57,376 nucleotides of DNA, from the NCBI RefSeq assembly GCF_000764025.1, contig NZ_KN234762.1:1-57376 (forward strand), read 5' to 3'. Position 1 is the stretch's first letter. The number at the start of each line of letters is the position of its first letter. Below are positions 47,625-57,376 of this stretch, in pieces. The position numbers and the translations under genes are program-made. The notes beneath the pieces are model-generated. The model worked only from the letters and a program-made list of their open reading frames with translations, was not told the origin of the DNA and ran no database searches. Source of the DNA: Pseudohaliea rubra DSM 19751 (GTDB lineage Bacteria; Pseudomonadota; Gammaproteobacteria; Pseudomonadales; Halieaceae).

Positions 47625-48463
47625 TCGGTCGCGTGCTCCAGCAGGCGGCGCAGCTGGCGCCAGTCCAGCGCCTCGCCCGTTTCTTCGTCGGCCTCCCCGC
47701 TGCGCTGGAGCAGTCCGGCGGCGATGGCGATGGCGACGGCCATGGGCCGCTTGCCGGGGATTGACGTCAACCCCACGGGACATTCCAGGCGCTCGATCAG
47801 TGCGGGCGCAAGACCGTCGCGGGCGAGGCGCGTGCGGAAGCGCTCCGCCTTCGTGTGAGAGCCGATCAGCCCCACCCTGCGCCAGCGGAAGTCATTGAGG
47901 AGCGCGTGAACGAGGCGGTAGTCGAGTTCATGATCGTGGGTGAGCACGAGGACCTCGGCGCCATCCGGCAGCGTCGGCACCGCCGCCACGGGGTCCGCCA
48001 GGCACTCGCCGTGCACCCCCACGGGGGGCGAGGCCAGCAGCTCGGGCCGGTTGTCGACCCAGCGCACCCGGAAGGCCAGCTCCGCCAGGAGGGGCACCAG
48101 CGCGCGGGCCACGTGCCCGGCACCGAACACGACCACATCTCCCACGCCGGGCCGGATGACCTCAAAAAGCACGCTGACGCTCCCGCCGCAGCACTGGCGC
48201 GCCTCGGCCCCGAGGGGCATCCCCTCCACCCGCTGCACCGTAGCGCCAGCGCTGAGCAGCGCCCGGGCCCGCTGAATCACCAGAAATTCCAGCTGGCCGC
48301 CACCGATGCTGGCCCAGGTGTCTTCACCGGTGATGACCATCTTGGCGCCGGCTTCCCGCGGCGTGGAGCCAGCGGTGCTCAGCACCGTGGCCAGGACGTA
48401 GGCGTCGCCGCAGCGCTCACGCTCCGCCGCCGCCGTCGCCCAGCTGCCGCCGTGCAGGGCCAT
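47621..48463 (-). CDS. xdhC: Xanthine dehydrogenase accessory protein XdhC
   Basis: 280 residues. Binds molybdenum cofactor and helps sulfurate and insert it into XdhB. The VLSTAGSTPREAGAKMVI and SIGGGQLEFLVI segments and a Rossmann-like C-terminal part (VVVFGAGHVARALVPLL, VGLIGSHTKAERFRTRL) match the family. Overlaps xdhB by one base (TGATG). Confidence 0.94.
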   Translation of the reverse strand: MALHGGSWATAAAERERCGDAYVLATVLSTAGSTPREAGAKMVITGEDTWASIGGGQLEFLVIQRARALLSAGATVQRVEGMPLGAEARQCCGGSVSVLFEVIRPGVGDVVVFGAGHVARALVPLLAELAFRVRWVDNRPELLASPPVGVHGECLADPVAAVPTLPDGAEVLVLTHDHELDYRLVHALLNDFRWRRVGLIGSHTKAERFRTRLARDGLAPALIERLECPVGLTSIPGKRPMAVAIAIAAGLLQRSGEADEETGEALDWRQLRRLLEHATE

Positions 48464-50802
48464 CAGCGATCGCCCCCGGCGCGCGCTTCCTCGATCGCCC
48501 AGTAAACCCGCTCGGGCGTCGCCGGCGGATCCAGGCGCGGATTGAAGCGGTAGTCGCAGAAGCTCGCGCAGGCGTCGCGCAGCGCGCACCAGCTAGAGAC
48601 GGCGAGCATCAGCGGCGGTTCCCCGACGGCCTTCGAGCGGTAGATGGTCTCGGCGTGGTTGGCCCGATCGAAGAGACGCACGTTGAAGGCCTCCGGCAGA
48701 TCGAAGGCTGTCGGTATCTTGTAGTTTGCCGGGCTGTCAGAGACGAGGCGCCCCGTGTCGTCCCAGGCCAGTTCCTCGGTGGTCAGCCAGCCCAGCCCCT
48801 GCACGAAACCGCCCTCGATCTGCCCGAGGTCGATGGCGGGGTTCAGGGAGTCGCCGACGTCGTGGAGGATATCAACCCGCTCCACCCGGTACTCGCCGGT
48901 AAGCGCGCTGACGCGCACCTGGCTGCAGGCGGCACCGTTGGCAAAGTAGTAGAAGGGGCGCCCCCAGGCGGCGTCACGGTCGAAGTCGATCACCGGCGTG
49001 CGGTAGAAGCCGTTGGCACTCAGGGACACGCGCGCCAGGTAAGCCAGCTTGATGAACGCCTCGAAGGGCAGGCTATCACCGCCGGCGCCCACCCGGTCGT
49101 CGGCAAACACCACCTCGCCCTCGTCGCAGCCGAAATGCTCGGCAGCAAAGGCCACGAGCCCGCGCTTGATGCGGTTGCAGGCATTGAGGGCGGCCATGCC
49201 GTTCATGTCCGCCCCGGAGGACGCCGCCGTCGGCGAGGTATTCGGCACCTTGTCAGTGCGTGTAGCGCTCACGAGGATACGCTCGAAGCGCACGCCCAGG
49301 GCCCGGGCAACGACCTGAGCCACCTTCGTGTGCAGGCCCTGGCCCATCTCCGTGCCGCCGTGGTTCAGGTGGATGCTGCCGTCCGTATAGATGTGCACCA
49401 GCGCCCCGGCCTGGTTCAGGTGCTTCGCGGTGAAGGAGATACCGAACTTCACCGGCGTCAGCGCCAGGCCCCGGCGCACATCGTTGTTCTCCCCGTTGAA
49501 GCGCGCAATGGCTTCCCGCCTGGCCCGGTAGTCACAGTCATCGGCCAGCTGCCGCATCAGGTCAGGGAGCACCGACTCCTCGATGGGCTGGCCATAGGGG
49601 GTGAGATCACCCTCGGCGTAGAGGTTGTCGAGGCGCACGTCGAGGGGATCGCGACCGACGCGGCGCGCCACATCATCGAGCATGGCCTCGGCGGTAATCA
49701 GCCCCTGGGGGCCACCGAAGCCGCGAAAGGCGGTATTCGAAACCTTGTCAGTGCGGCAGTAGACCCCCTGGATACGTGCAGCCTGCAGGTTGTAGGCGTT
49801 GTCGGCGTGGAACATGGCGCGGTCGACGATGCCCTGGGAGAGATCCGGCGAGCAGCCGCAGTCACCGGCCAGACGCATGGTCACGCCATGCAGCCGACCC
49901 TGCTCATCGAAGCCGGCCCGGTAGCGGTTCCAGAACGGATGGCGCTTGCCAGTCTGCACCATGTCGTCGCGCCGGGGCAGCCGGTGGCGCACCGGGCGAC
50001 GCGTGCGCACGGCGAAGAGCGCGGCGAGGCACGCGGGCATCGCCGCCTGGGATTCCTTGCCGCCGAAGCCTCCGCCCATGCGCCGCACTTCTGCCTGCAC
50101 CGCGTGAATCGGCAGGCCGAGCACACCGGCCACGAGCTTCTGCACCTCGCTCGGATGCTGGCTGGAGCTGTACACGTGCACCCCGCCCTCCTCCGTGGGT
50201 TCGGCGGTCGCCACCTGACCCTCGAGATAGAAATGTTCCTGCCCGGCCATGTGCAACTCACCGCCCAGGGACAGCGGCGCCGCCAGCAGCGCAGCCTCGG
50301 GCTCGCGCAGGCAGAACTCGTGAGGTGGCAGCACGTAGTATTCGCTCTCAACGGCTGCGGTGAGCGCCACGATGGCTTCCAGAGGCTCGCAGTCGATCTC
50401 CGCAAGCGTCACTGCCTGCTGCGCCGCCTCGAAGCTGGTCGCCGCCACGGCAAAGACCGGCTGGCCGAGGTAAAGCAACTCGCCGTCGGCGAGGAGCGGG
50501 TCGCCGTCGAAGACCGGGGCGATATCGCCGTTGCCGGGGATATCCGCCGCGCAGACCACATCCACCACGCCCGGCGCCGAACGCACCCGGGACAGGTCGA
50601 GGCGGGTCAGCCGGCCCCGGGCTACCGTTGCGCGGCCGGTAGCAACGTGGAGCTGGTTCGGGTAGGTCGGCATGTCATCCACATAGACTGCAGTGCCGGC
50701 GACATGGCGCCAGGCGGAGTCCTGCGGCAGCCCCCGGCCAACCGGATCCGTCGCGCCCTCGCGCGCCGGCGGCACCGGTCCCTGCGCTGCCAGCTTACGC
50801 AT
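48463..50802 (-). CDS. xdhB: Xanthine dehydrogenase molybdopterin subunit XdhB
   Basis: 779 residues. Large subunit that oxidises hypoxanthine and xanthine to urate. Key segments: GGGFGGKESQAA, GDCGCSPDLSQGIVDRAMFH, FRGFGGPQG, the molybdenum-site region NHGGTEMGQGLHTKVAQ and the catalytic glutamate in SKAVGEPPLMLA. The start MRKLAAQGPVPP overlaps the xdhA stop by 8 bases. Confidence 0.96.
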   Translation of the reverse strand: MRKLAAQGPVPPAREGATDPVGRGLPQDSAWRHVAGTAVYVDDMPTYPNQLHVATGRATVARGRLTRLDLSRVRSAPGVVDVVCAADIPGNGDIAPVFDGDPLLADGELLYLGQPVFAVAATSFEAAQQAVTLAEIDCEPLEAIVALTAAVESEYYVLPPHEFCLREPEAALLAAPLSLGGELHMAGQEHFYLEGQVATAEPTEEGGVHVYSSSQHPSEVQKLVAGVLGLPIHAVQAEVRRMGGGFGGKESQAAMPACLAALFAVRTRRPVRHRLPRRDDMVQTGKRHPFWNRYRAGFDEQGRLHGVTMRLAGDCGCSPDLSQGIVDRAMFHADNAYNLQAARIQGVYCRTDKVSNTAFRGFGGPQGLITAEAMLDDVARRVGRDPLDVRLDNLYAEGDLTPYGQPIEESVLPDLMRQLADDCDYRARREAIARFNGENNDVRRGLALTPVKFGISFTAKHLNQAGALVHIYTDGSIHLNHGGTEMGQGLHTKVAQVVARALGVRFERILVSATRTDKVPNTSPTAASSGADMNGMAALNACNRIKRGLVAFAAEHFGCDEGEVVFADDRVGAGGDSLPFEAFIKLAYLARVSLSANGFYRTPVIDFDRDAAWGRPFYYFANGAACSQVRVSALTGEYRVERVDILHDVGDSLNPAIDLGQIEGGFVQGLGWLTTEELAWDDTGRLVSDSPANYKIPTAFDLPEAFNVRLFDRANHAETIYRSKAVGEPPLMLAVSSWCALRDACASFCDYRFNPRLDPPATPERVYWAIEEARAGGDR

Positions 50803-52219
50803 GAAGGGCCTCCACAGCGTCGATGTCGAGATCAACGCCCTCCCTCAATTCCCGCAGCGCACGGCGCAGCAGCGCCGCCGCCATGGCGCGCCGGTAAGCA
50901 GCGCTGGCGCGCACGTCGTCGATGGGCGTGAAGACCGCTGTCGCCGCAGCGCAGGCGCGTTCGATAGTGGCGTCGTCGAGGGTCGCTCCGGTCAGGATTT
51001 CCTCCACGGCCGCCGCACGCAGCGGCGTGGCGGCCATGCCCCCGTAGGCCACGCGCGCCGCGCCCAGGCGCTCCCCCTCGCGTTCCATGGAAACGGCCAG
51101 CAGTACCGTTGAAATGTCGTCCTCGAAGCGCTTGCTGAGCTTGAAGATTCGGTGCGGCCGCGCCAGGGCGGCCCGGGGAATTGTCACTGCAGCCACATAC
51201 TCGCCGGGCGCGAGCACCGTGTCCCGGTAGCCGCGATGGAAGGCAGCCACCGGGATCGAGCGGCGGCCGCCGTCGGCCCCGGCGAGCTCCACGGTGGCAT
51301 CCCAGGCGAGGAGCACCGGCGGCATATCGGCGATCGGCGAGCCATTGGCGAGGTTGCCACCCAGGGTTCCGCGGTTGCGGATCTGCCGCGAACCGAGACG
51401 CTCGAGCATGGCGACCAGCGGCGGCGACAGCGTCGCGAACAGTTGCTCCAGCCTGCTGTAGGGTACCGCGGCGCCGAGGCGCAGGGCGTCGGTCCCGTCA
51501 TCGATCGTGCAGAGCTCTGCCACGGCGGACAGATCGAGCACAGGATCCGGCGCTGCGTAGCGCTGGGTGAGCTCAAGTACAGCGTCGGTGCCGCCGGCCA
51601 CAAGCCAGGCCTTCGGGTACTCGCGAAGCAGCCTCTGCAGGGCCGCCTCATCCCGGGGCCGGTGATAGCCGGCGGGCAGTGCACCACTGTGGTTCAGCCC
51701 AGCGGCCAATGCACCGCATTCGGGCACGACCGGGGCCGGGGGATAGTCATACATCCGCCGGCCAGCCTCGAGGATGGGGCGGTAACCGGTGCAGCGGCAG
51801 AGGTTGCCGGCAATGGCTTCACGGATCGCGTCATCGCCGCGACCGTCGGCGGCGTAGAGCCCCGCCAGGGACATGACAAAGCCCGGCGTGCAGAACCCGC
51901 ACTGAGAGCCATGGCAGTCGACCATGGCGGCCTGCACCGGGTGCCGCCCCGGCCCCTCGCTGCCGGCGAGGCCCTCCACGGTCACTACCGTCTCGCCGGC
52001 GACGCTGCCGAGGAGCGTGATGCAGCTGTTGACCGCCCGGGGCGCCTCGCCGGGTCCGGCGAGCAGCACCGTGCAAGCGCCGCAGTCGCCGGAAGCGCAG
52101 CCTTCCTTCGTGCCCGGGAGGCCCGCGCGGGTGCGTAGAAAACGCAGCAGGGTCTGCGATGGCGCACTGCCCGTAGCGTCGATGGGTACTCCGTTAACCG
52201 TCAGCTGCACTGTGTCCAA
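50795..52219 (-). CDS. xdhA: Xanthine dehydrogenase iron-sulfur/FAD subunit XdhA
   Basis: 474 residues. First 2Fe-2S cluster in GCASGDCGACTVLL plus a downstream Cys, second in CGFCTPGF and CRCTGYRPILEA. The FAD domain (about 185-345) has WLVAGGTDAVLEL and GTLGGNLANGSPIADMPP, followed by the CO dehydrogenase-flavoprotein C-terminal domain. The start is TTG here or GTG three codons later; neither has an ideally spaced ribosome site. First gene of the seven-gene purine operon, 59 bases after the MFS gene. Confidence 0.95.
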   Translation of the reverse strand: MDTVQLTVNGVPIDATGSAPSQTLLRFLRTRAGLPGTKEGCASGDCGACTVLLAGPGEAPRAVNSCITLLGSVAGETVVTVEGLAGSEGPGRHPVQAAMVDCHGSQCGFCTPGFVMSLAGLYAADGRGDDAIREAIAGNLCRCTGYRPILEAGRRMYDYPPAPVVPECGALAAGLNHSGALPAGYHRPRDEAALQRLLREYPKAWLVAGGTDAVLELTQRYAAPDPVLDLSAVAELCTIDDGTDALRLGAAVPYSRLEQLFATLSPPLVAMLERLGSRQIRNRGTLGGNLANGSPIADMPPVLLAWDATVELAGADGGRRSIPVAAFHRGYRDTVLAPGEYVAAVTIPRAALARPHRIFKLSKRFEDDISTVLLAVSMEREGERLGAARVAYGGMAATPLRAAAVEEILTGATLDDATIERACAAATAVFTPIDDVRASAAYRRAMAAALLRRALRELREGVDLDIDAVEALHA

Positions 52220-52278
52220 TGCTCTCGCGTTACCTGAGCAATAAACGTTAGCAAATTACTTGCCAGCGCGGCAGCCAT

Positions 52279-53520
52279 TCAGCGAGCGCCCTCCCCCGCG
52301 CCGGCGCCGGCCTCCGCTGTGCCCGCCCCCGGCAGCCGCGGCAGCAGCGCCAGACAGAGGATGCCGACCACGCCCAGGGCAAAGGCGACAGCCGCGAGGG
52401 GCGCCAGCCCCCTGGTCACGAGGGGTGCGGCCAGGGCCGTACCGCCGGCGGTGGTCGCCATGACAAACAGCAGCACCAGGGCGGAGGCCCGCGCGTCGTC
52501 CCCACCCGAAGCCTGCAGTGCGCAGTAGAAGCCCGGCGGTCCGCGCAGGCCGAAGCCTGCATTAAAAGGTAGAAAGAGCCCGATCACCACGGCCATGTCA
52601 CGGCCCCCGGCAACGCCGTAAGCGAGAAGCGCCAGGAGGCCGGCGAGGGAGAGCAGGCTACCCCCCAGGATCACCGGCTCGGCGCCGAAGCGCCCGACCA
52701 GGCGGCTTGCCACGTTTGCGGCAATGATGAACGTGGTAATGCCGAAGAGCTGCATGGTGATGAAATCGGCCAGGGTGCCGCCCAGGGACCCGGTAAGCAC
52801 CACCGGCATACCGAAGACGTAGACCAGCAGGCTGCCAAGGGCGAAGCCCTGACTGAGAGCGTAGCGGTGAAAGACCGGGTTGGTGAGAAGCACAACGTAG
52901 CTGTGCCCGCTGCGCCGCGCCGCTACCGCCGGCAGGATGTGTCCGGCCAGGGCCACCAGCGCCGCCAGGGCGAGGGCGAGCACGCCGGTCAGCAGGAACG
53001 ACGCCTGCCAGCCGCCCCACTGCAGCAGCCACACGCCGATGATCGGTGCAAGGGCCGGGGCCAGCGACTCGACGCTGCCGATAAAACCGATTGCGCGCAT
53101 AGCGCCGCGGGGGCTGAAAAGGGCGCGCACCATGCCCGGCGCGACTACGGCGGCACAGGCGGCCGCCACCCCCTGCAGGAAACGAAGCAGCACGAGGGCG
53201 GTCAGGGTCGGCGCGGCCGCCGCGGCCAGGGAACTGGCACCGTAGAGCACCAGCGCCAGCACAAGCAACGGACGGTTATCGTGGCGGGCGCCGATCTCAC
53301 CGAAGAGCACCAGACCCACGCCGGTGCCCGCGGCAAAGGTCGCCAGCACCAGTTGCGCCTGCGCGGCGCTGCCGCCGAGCGCCGCCGGCAGCGCCGGCAC
53401 GGCGGGCAGCACCAGGTCTGTACCCGCCAGGCCCAGCAGCGTGCAGGCAATGAGCAGCGCGGTCGCCGCCACGGCACGAAGCTGCGACGGCGGTGTTTCG
53501 ACGGGCGGCGCAGGCGGCAT
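52279..53520 (-). CDS. MFS transporter, Bcr/CflA-like drug exporter family
   Basis: 413 residues with about twelve hydrophobic helices. TDLVLPAVPALPAALGGSAA and the FGEIGARHDNRPLL loop (motif A-like) followed by RFLQGVAAACAAVVAPGMVRALF are typical of DHA1 Bcr/CflA exporters. ATG with GAGG seven bases upstream. Same strand as the purine operon and just before it, so a purine or drug substrate is possible; specificity is unknown. Confidence 0.88.
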   Translation of the reverse strand: MPPAPPVETPPSQLRAVAATALLIACTLLGLAGTDLVLPAVPALPAALGGSAAQAQLVLATFAAGTGVGLVLFGEIGARHDNRPLLVLALVLYGASSLAAAAAPTLTALVLLRFLQGVAAACAAVVAPGMVRALFSPRGAMRAIGFIGSVESLAPALAPIIGVWLLQWGGWQASFLLTGVLALALAALVALAGHILPAVAARRSGHSYVVLLTNPVFHRYALSQGFALGSLLVYVFGMPVVLTGSLGGTLADFITMQLFGITTFIIAANVASRLVGRFGAEPVILGGSLLSLAGLLALLAYGVAGGRDMAVVIGLFLPFNAGFGLRGPPGFYCALQASGGDDARASALVLLFVMATTAGGTALAAPLVTRGLAPLAAVAFALGVVGILCLALLPRLPGAGTAEAGAGAGEGAR

Positions 53521-53678
53521 GAGCAAACCTCAAAAAGCTGGGACAAACCGAAAAGGGCGACCGGGAAAAGGGCGCAAGGATAGCAGAGCAGAACCCACTG
53601 CCGATTGCGCCGGCGGAGGGAACTTGCTTTACTCACGGCTCCGCCAGAACACACCACTGCGACAGCCGGGAGAACACC

Positions 53679-54638
53679 ATGACGCTGCCCCGCCGCCTGC
53701 GCGCCGCCGGCGCTGCCTGCCTGAGTGCCCTGTTCCTCATCGCCTGCGGGGACGGGGGCGAACCGCAGCCGGAGTCCTCCGGGAAGCCCCGGGTCGCCCT
53801 GATCATGAAGTCCCTGGCCAACGAATTCTTCATCAATATGGCGGCCGGCGCCCGGGCCCACCAGGCCGAGCACGCAGACCGCTACGAACTCATCGTCAAC
53901 GGCATCAAGAACGAGAGCGACCTCGCCCAGCAGGTGGCACTGGTGGAGCAGATGATGGCCTCGCAGGTGGATGTGATCGTTATCGCGCCGGCTGATTCGC
54001 AGGGTCTGCTCCCGGTCGCCCGGCGCGCCGTGGAGCAGGGCATCGTGGTGGTGAACATCGACAACCGCTTCGACGAGAAAGCCCTCGCCACCATGGACCT
54101 GCGCATCCCTTTCGTAGGCCCGGACAACCGTGAGGGGGCCTACCGCGTGGGCCTCGCCCTTGCGGAAACGCTGGAGCCCGGGGACGAAGTCGCCATCATC
54201 GGCGGCATTCCCAGCGCCTTCAACGCCCGGCAGCGCGCCGCGGGTTTCCGCGACGCCATGGCCGAGGCCGGCATAGCCGTCGTAACGGAGCAGGCGGCGG
54301 ACTGGGAGCAGGCGAAGGCGGCCACCGTCGCCGCCGCCATCCTCAACGAGAACCCGGCGCTGGACGCCCTGCTCTGCGCCAACGACAGCATGGCCCTGGG
54401 CGCTGTGGCCGCCGTGCGCCAGGCTGGCCGGCGGGGCGGGGTCTCGGTGGTCGGCTTCGACAATATCTCTGCCGCCCGGGGCCTCATTGCCGGCGGCGAC
54501 ATGTTTGCTACCGCCGAGCAGTATGGCCACCAGCTCGCGGTCTTCGGTATCGAGTACGCCCTGCAGGTACTCGAGGAGGGCACGGACCCGGCGGACCGTA
54601 AAACCCCCGTCGATGTGATCACCGCGGCACAGCTCTGA
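53679..54638 (+). CDS. Sugar-type ABC transporter substrate-binding lipoprotein (RbsB-like)
   Basis: 319 residues. Lipoprotein signal with LIACGDGG (Cys24). The Peripla_BP_4/RbsB fold is visible: VALIMKSLANEFFINMAAGA, QVDVIVIAPADSQGLLPVARRA, VVVNIDNRFDE, IIGGIPSAFNARQRAAGFRDAM, CANDSMALGAVAAV and VVGFDN. Lipid anchoring is unusual for Gram-negative binding proteins of this type, which are normally free in the periplasm. Ligand (pentose, hexose, polyol or nucleoside) cannot be told. Confidence 0.9.
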   Translation: MTLPRRLRAAGAACLSALFLIACGDGGEPQPESSGKPRVALIMKSLANEFFINMAAGARAHQAEHADRYELIVNGIKNESDLAQQVALVEQMMASQVDVIVIAPADSQGLLPVARRAVEQGIVVVNIDNRFDEKALATMDLRIPFVGPDNREGAYRVGLALAETLEPGDEVAIIGGIPSAFNARQRAAGFRDAMAEAGIAVVTEQAADWEQAKAATVAAAILNENPALDALLCANDSMALGAVAAVRQAGRRGGVSVVGFDNISAARGLIAGGDMFATAEQYGHQLAVFGIEYALQVLEEGTDPADRKTPVDVITAAQL

Positions 54639-54649
54639 GCGGGCGCGCC

Positions 54650-56165
54650 ATGGAGACCCTGCTCTCGGTGCGCGGCCTGCACAAGGCCTTTGCCGCACCG
54701 GTGCTGCGCGGCATTGACTTCACGGTACGCCGGGGGGAGATCCACGCCCTCATGGGCAGCAACGGTGCGGGCAAGAGCACGCTTTGCAACATCATCGCGG
54801 GGCTTCTGGCTGCCGATGCCGGTGCCCTGACCCTCGGCGGCCGACCGCACCGGCCGCGCTCCCTGCGCGAAGCGGAAGCCCTCGGGGTGCGAATGGTCAT
54901 GCAGGAGCTCAACCTCTTCCCTACCCTGAGCATCGCGGAAAATCTCTGTTTCCAGCGCCTGGGCAACGGCCTGGGCCTGCTGTCGCGGCGCCGCCTGGCG
55001 GCCCGGGCAGAAAAGGCACTGGCCCGCGTTGGCCTCGCCGGCCTCAACCCGTCCCTGCCGGTAGCGCGCCTGGGGGTCGGTCAGCGGCAGCTGCTGGAGA
55101 TCGCCCGCGCCCTCGCCGATGAGCCCGCACTGCTGATCCTCGATGAGCCCACGGCCTCCCTCACGGATCCGCAGATTCACCGGCTCTTCGGCGAGCTGCG
55201 GCGCCTGCGGGAGGCCGGCGCGGGCATCATCTACATTTCTCACCGTATGGACGAGATCTGCCAGATCGCCGACCGGGTCTCTGTGCTCCGCGACGGCGAG
55301 CTGGTGGCCACGGCAGCAGCAGCGGACCTCGACAGCGACCGGATCGTCGAACTCATGGCCGGCGCGCCCCTCGAGCGGCCTGCGCGGGGCGCGAGCGGCC
55401 GGGCCGGCGCGCCGCTCCTCCGGGTGGAGGGCCTGGGCCGGGACGGGGCCTTCGCAGACGTGAGCTTCACGCTGCATGCGGGGGAGGTGCTGGGTATCGC
55501 CGGGCTCATCGGCGCGGGCCGCACGGAGCTGCTGCGCGCGATCTTCGGCGCCGACCCGGCGGACCGCGGGTCGCTGCGCCTGGCCACGGACGGCTTCGCC
55601 ACGGCGCGGCGTTTCCGGCGCCCCGCAGACGCCATGGCGGCAGGCATCGGCCTGGTGGTCGAGGACCGGCGGGACCAGGGCCTCCTCCTTCCCCTGGGCA
55701 TCGATCGAAACATCAGCCTGGCCAGCTACCGGTCGCTGCAGGGGCCCCTGGGGCTGGTCAAGCGCTCCGCGGAGACCGCCCTCGCGGCGCGCTACTGCGA
55801 TGCGCTGGCTGTGCGCTGCGCGGGTACCGGTCAGCCGGTGCGGGAACTGTCCGGGGGCAACCAGCAGAAAGTACTCATCGCTCGCTGGCTGGCCCGGGAC
55901 TTTCCCGTACTGCTTTTCGACGAACCCGGGCGCGGCGTCGATGCCAGCGCCAAGGCGCGCATCCATCACCTGATCCGCGAGGCCGCCCGGGCCGGCCGCG
56001 GCGTGGTTGTGGTCTCCAGCGAGAACGACGAACTGTTTGCCGTGAGCGACCGCATCCTCGCCCTTTCCCGCGGCCGGGTGGCCGGGGACTTCGATGCCGC
56101 CACGGTCACCGAGGAGGCCCTGCTCGCCGCCTGTTTCCGCCATCACGGCCGAGAGGAACAAAACC

Positions 56166-56182
<17 letters not shown>
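54650..56182 (+). CDS. ABC transporter ATPase with two nucleotide-binding domains (RbsA-like)
   Basis: 510 residues. NBD1: Walker A GSNGAGKST, signature VGQRQLLEIARAL region and Walker B LLILDEPTASL. NBD2: altered Walker A GLIGAGRTEL (Lys replaced by Arg), signature LSGGNQQKVLIARWLA and Walker B VLLFDEPGRGVD. A degenerate second Walker A is normal for the RbsA/MglA/XylG class. It begins 11 bases after the binding-protein gene. Confidence 0.95.
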
Positions 56183-57131
<949 letters not shown>

Positions 57132-57190
57132 ATCCGCTTTTTACCCCTGGCAGCAGCACGCGTGGAGGCGGCACCCGTGGAAGGGGCACC

Positions 57191-57268
57191 CGTGGGAGCG
57201 GCGTCCTCGCCGCGACAGGCCCGGGAAATATGCCAGCCCGGTCGGCGCGAGGACGCGCCTCCCACAGG
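57191..57268. repeat. REP-like inverted pair, copy C
   Basis: The best-preserved copy. The left arm GTGGGAGCGGCGTCCTCGCC folds as GCGGCG-TCCT-CGCCGC. The right arm on the minus strand reads GTGGGAGGCGCGTCCTCGCG and folds as GGCGCG-TCCT-CGCGCC. Both begin GTGGGAG, as Pseudomonas REPs do. Just before it are imperfect 15-base direct repeats of the type GGCACCCGTGGAAGG (57157-57197). Confidence 0.82.
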
Positions 57269-57280
57269 GTTGGCAGGTGG

Positions 57281-57376
57281 GTGGGCCCGGGGCTGCTTTG
57301 TACGGCCCTGCTGCTGGCCGGCTGCCGGCCGCCGGCGGAAGCACCGCCCGCCGGGTCGGACGCCAGCGCTGCAGCC
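57281..57376 (+). CDS. Probable lipoprotein, N-terminal part only
   Basis: A GTG start gives a signal peptide VGPGLLCTALLLAGC with lipobox LAGC, then a Pro/Ala-rich spacer (RPPAEAPPAGSDASAA) before the window ends. The same frame is open further upstream to an ATG at 57128, but that stretch crosses the REP-like pair and codes for a Gly/Arg/Thr-rich peptide, so the GTG is preferred. It may belong to the transporter operon. Function unknown. Confidence 0.5.
   Translation, partial: MGPGLLCTALLLAGCRPPAEAPPAGSDASAAA

Overview
The window reads as chromosomal DNA of a GC-rich (about two thirds G+C by eye), aerobic gammaproteobacterium. The ffh-rpsP-rimM-trmD-rplS block followed by xerD, dsbC, alaC, hom, thrC and recJ is a classic order in Pseudomonas-, Halomonas- and related gammaproteobacterial genomes. 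Lipoproteins, type IV pilus minor pilins and an outer-membrane barrel confirm a Gram-negative envelope. I cannot name the genus. REP-like palindromes resembling those of Pseudomonas occur three times.

Layout. 1-9433 (minus strand): start of recJ, then thrC, hom, alaC, dsbC, xerD, rplS, trmD, rimM, rpsP, ffh. 9568-11709 (plus): the ypjD (cytochrome c assembly-like) and corB (DUF21/CBS) pair, divergent from ffh. 11834-15370 (minus): a tight string of a small conserved gene, queA, tgt, a NIF3-like gene, a gamma-carbonic-anhydrase-like gene and DUF1289. 15550-15636: tRNA-Leu(CAA) with a clear promoter. 15726-19922 (minus): sirtuin, maeB with a phosphotransacetylase domain, YdjM-like membrane protein. 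20059-24438 (minus): five-gene minor pilin operon fimT-pilW-pilX-pilV-pilE-like, without pilY1 and with an unusual long, cysteine-patterned PilV. 24855-32464 (plus): a lipoprotein Ntn acylase (penicillin/AHL acylase family), two UDP-sugar genes (UDP-glucuronate 4-epimerase and UDP-glucose dehydrogenase), and a membrane GGDEF-EAL protein.

32473-37782 holds the most interesting block. It contains an outer-membrane barrel gene, a secreted subtilisin carrying a roughly 200-residue acidic four-residue repeat, an ECF sigma factor and its membrane anti-sigma factor. The sigma and protease genes diverge from one 17-bp palindrome whose two arms are the two -35 elements of matching ECF-type promoters (GGAAT-type -35, 13-nt spacer, CCGTC -10). 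A third copy of this promoter, with a 12-nt spacer, lies downstream of the anti-sigma gene. It points into 260 bp of non-coding, strongly self-complementary sequence that ends in a good intrinsic terminator. This looks like a self-contained ECF regulon with a candidate small RNA.

37354-44288: CBS-domain protein, SDR oxidoreductase, lipoprotein, a fatty-acid beta-oxidation pair (FadB/FadJ-type protein and thiolase), a globin and a DUF547 protein. 44285-52219 (minus): a seven-gene purine catabolic operon, xdhA-xdhB-xdhC-uraD-uraH-guaD-puuD, taking guanine and hypoxanthine/xanthine through urate to allantoin, with the membrane-bound cytochrome-type urate oxidase PuuD in place of a soluble uricase. 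52279-53520: a Bcr/CflA-like MFS exporter. 53679-57131 (plus): a complete ribose-type (Rbs-like) ABC importer. The window ends in a REP-like pair and the first codons of a probable lipoprotein.
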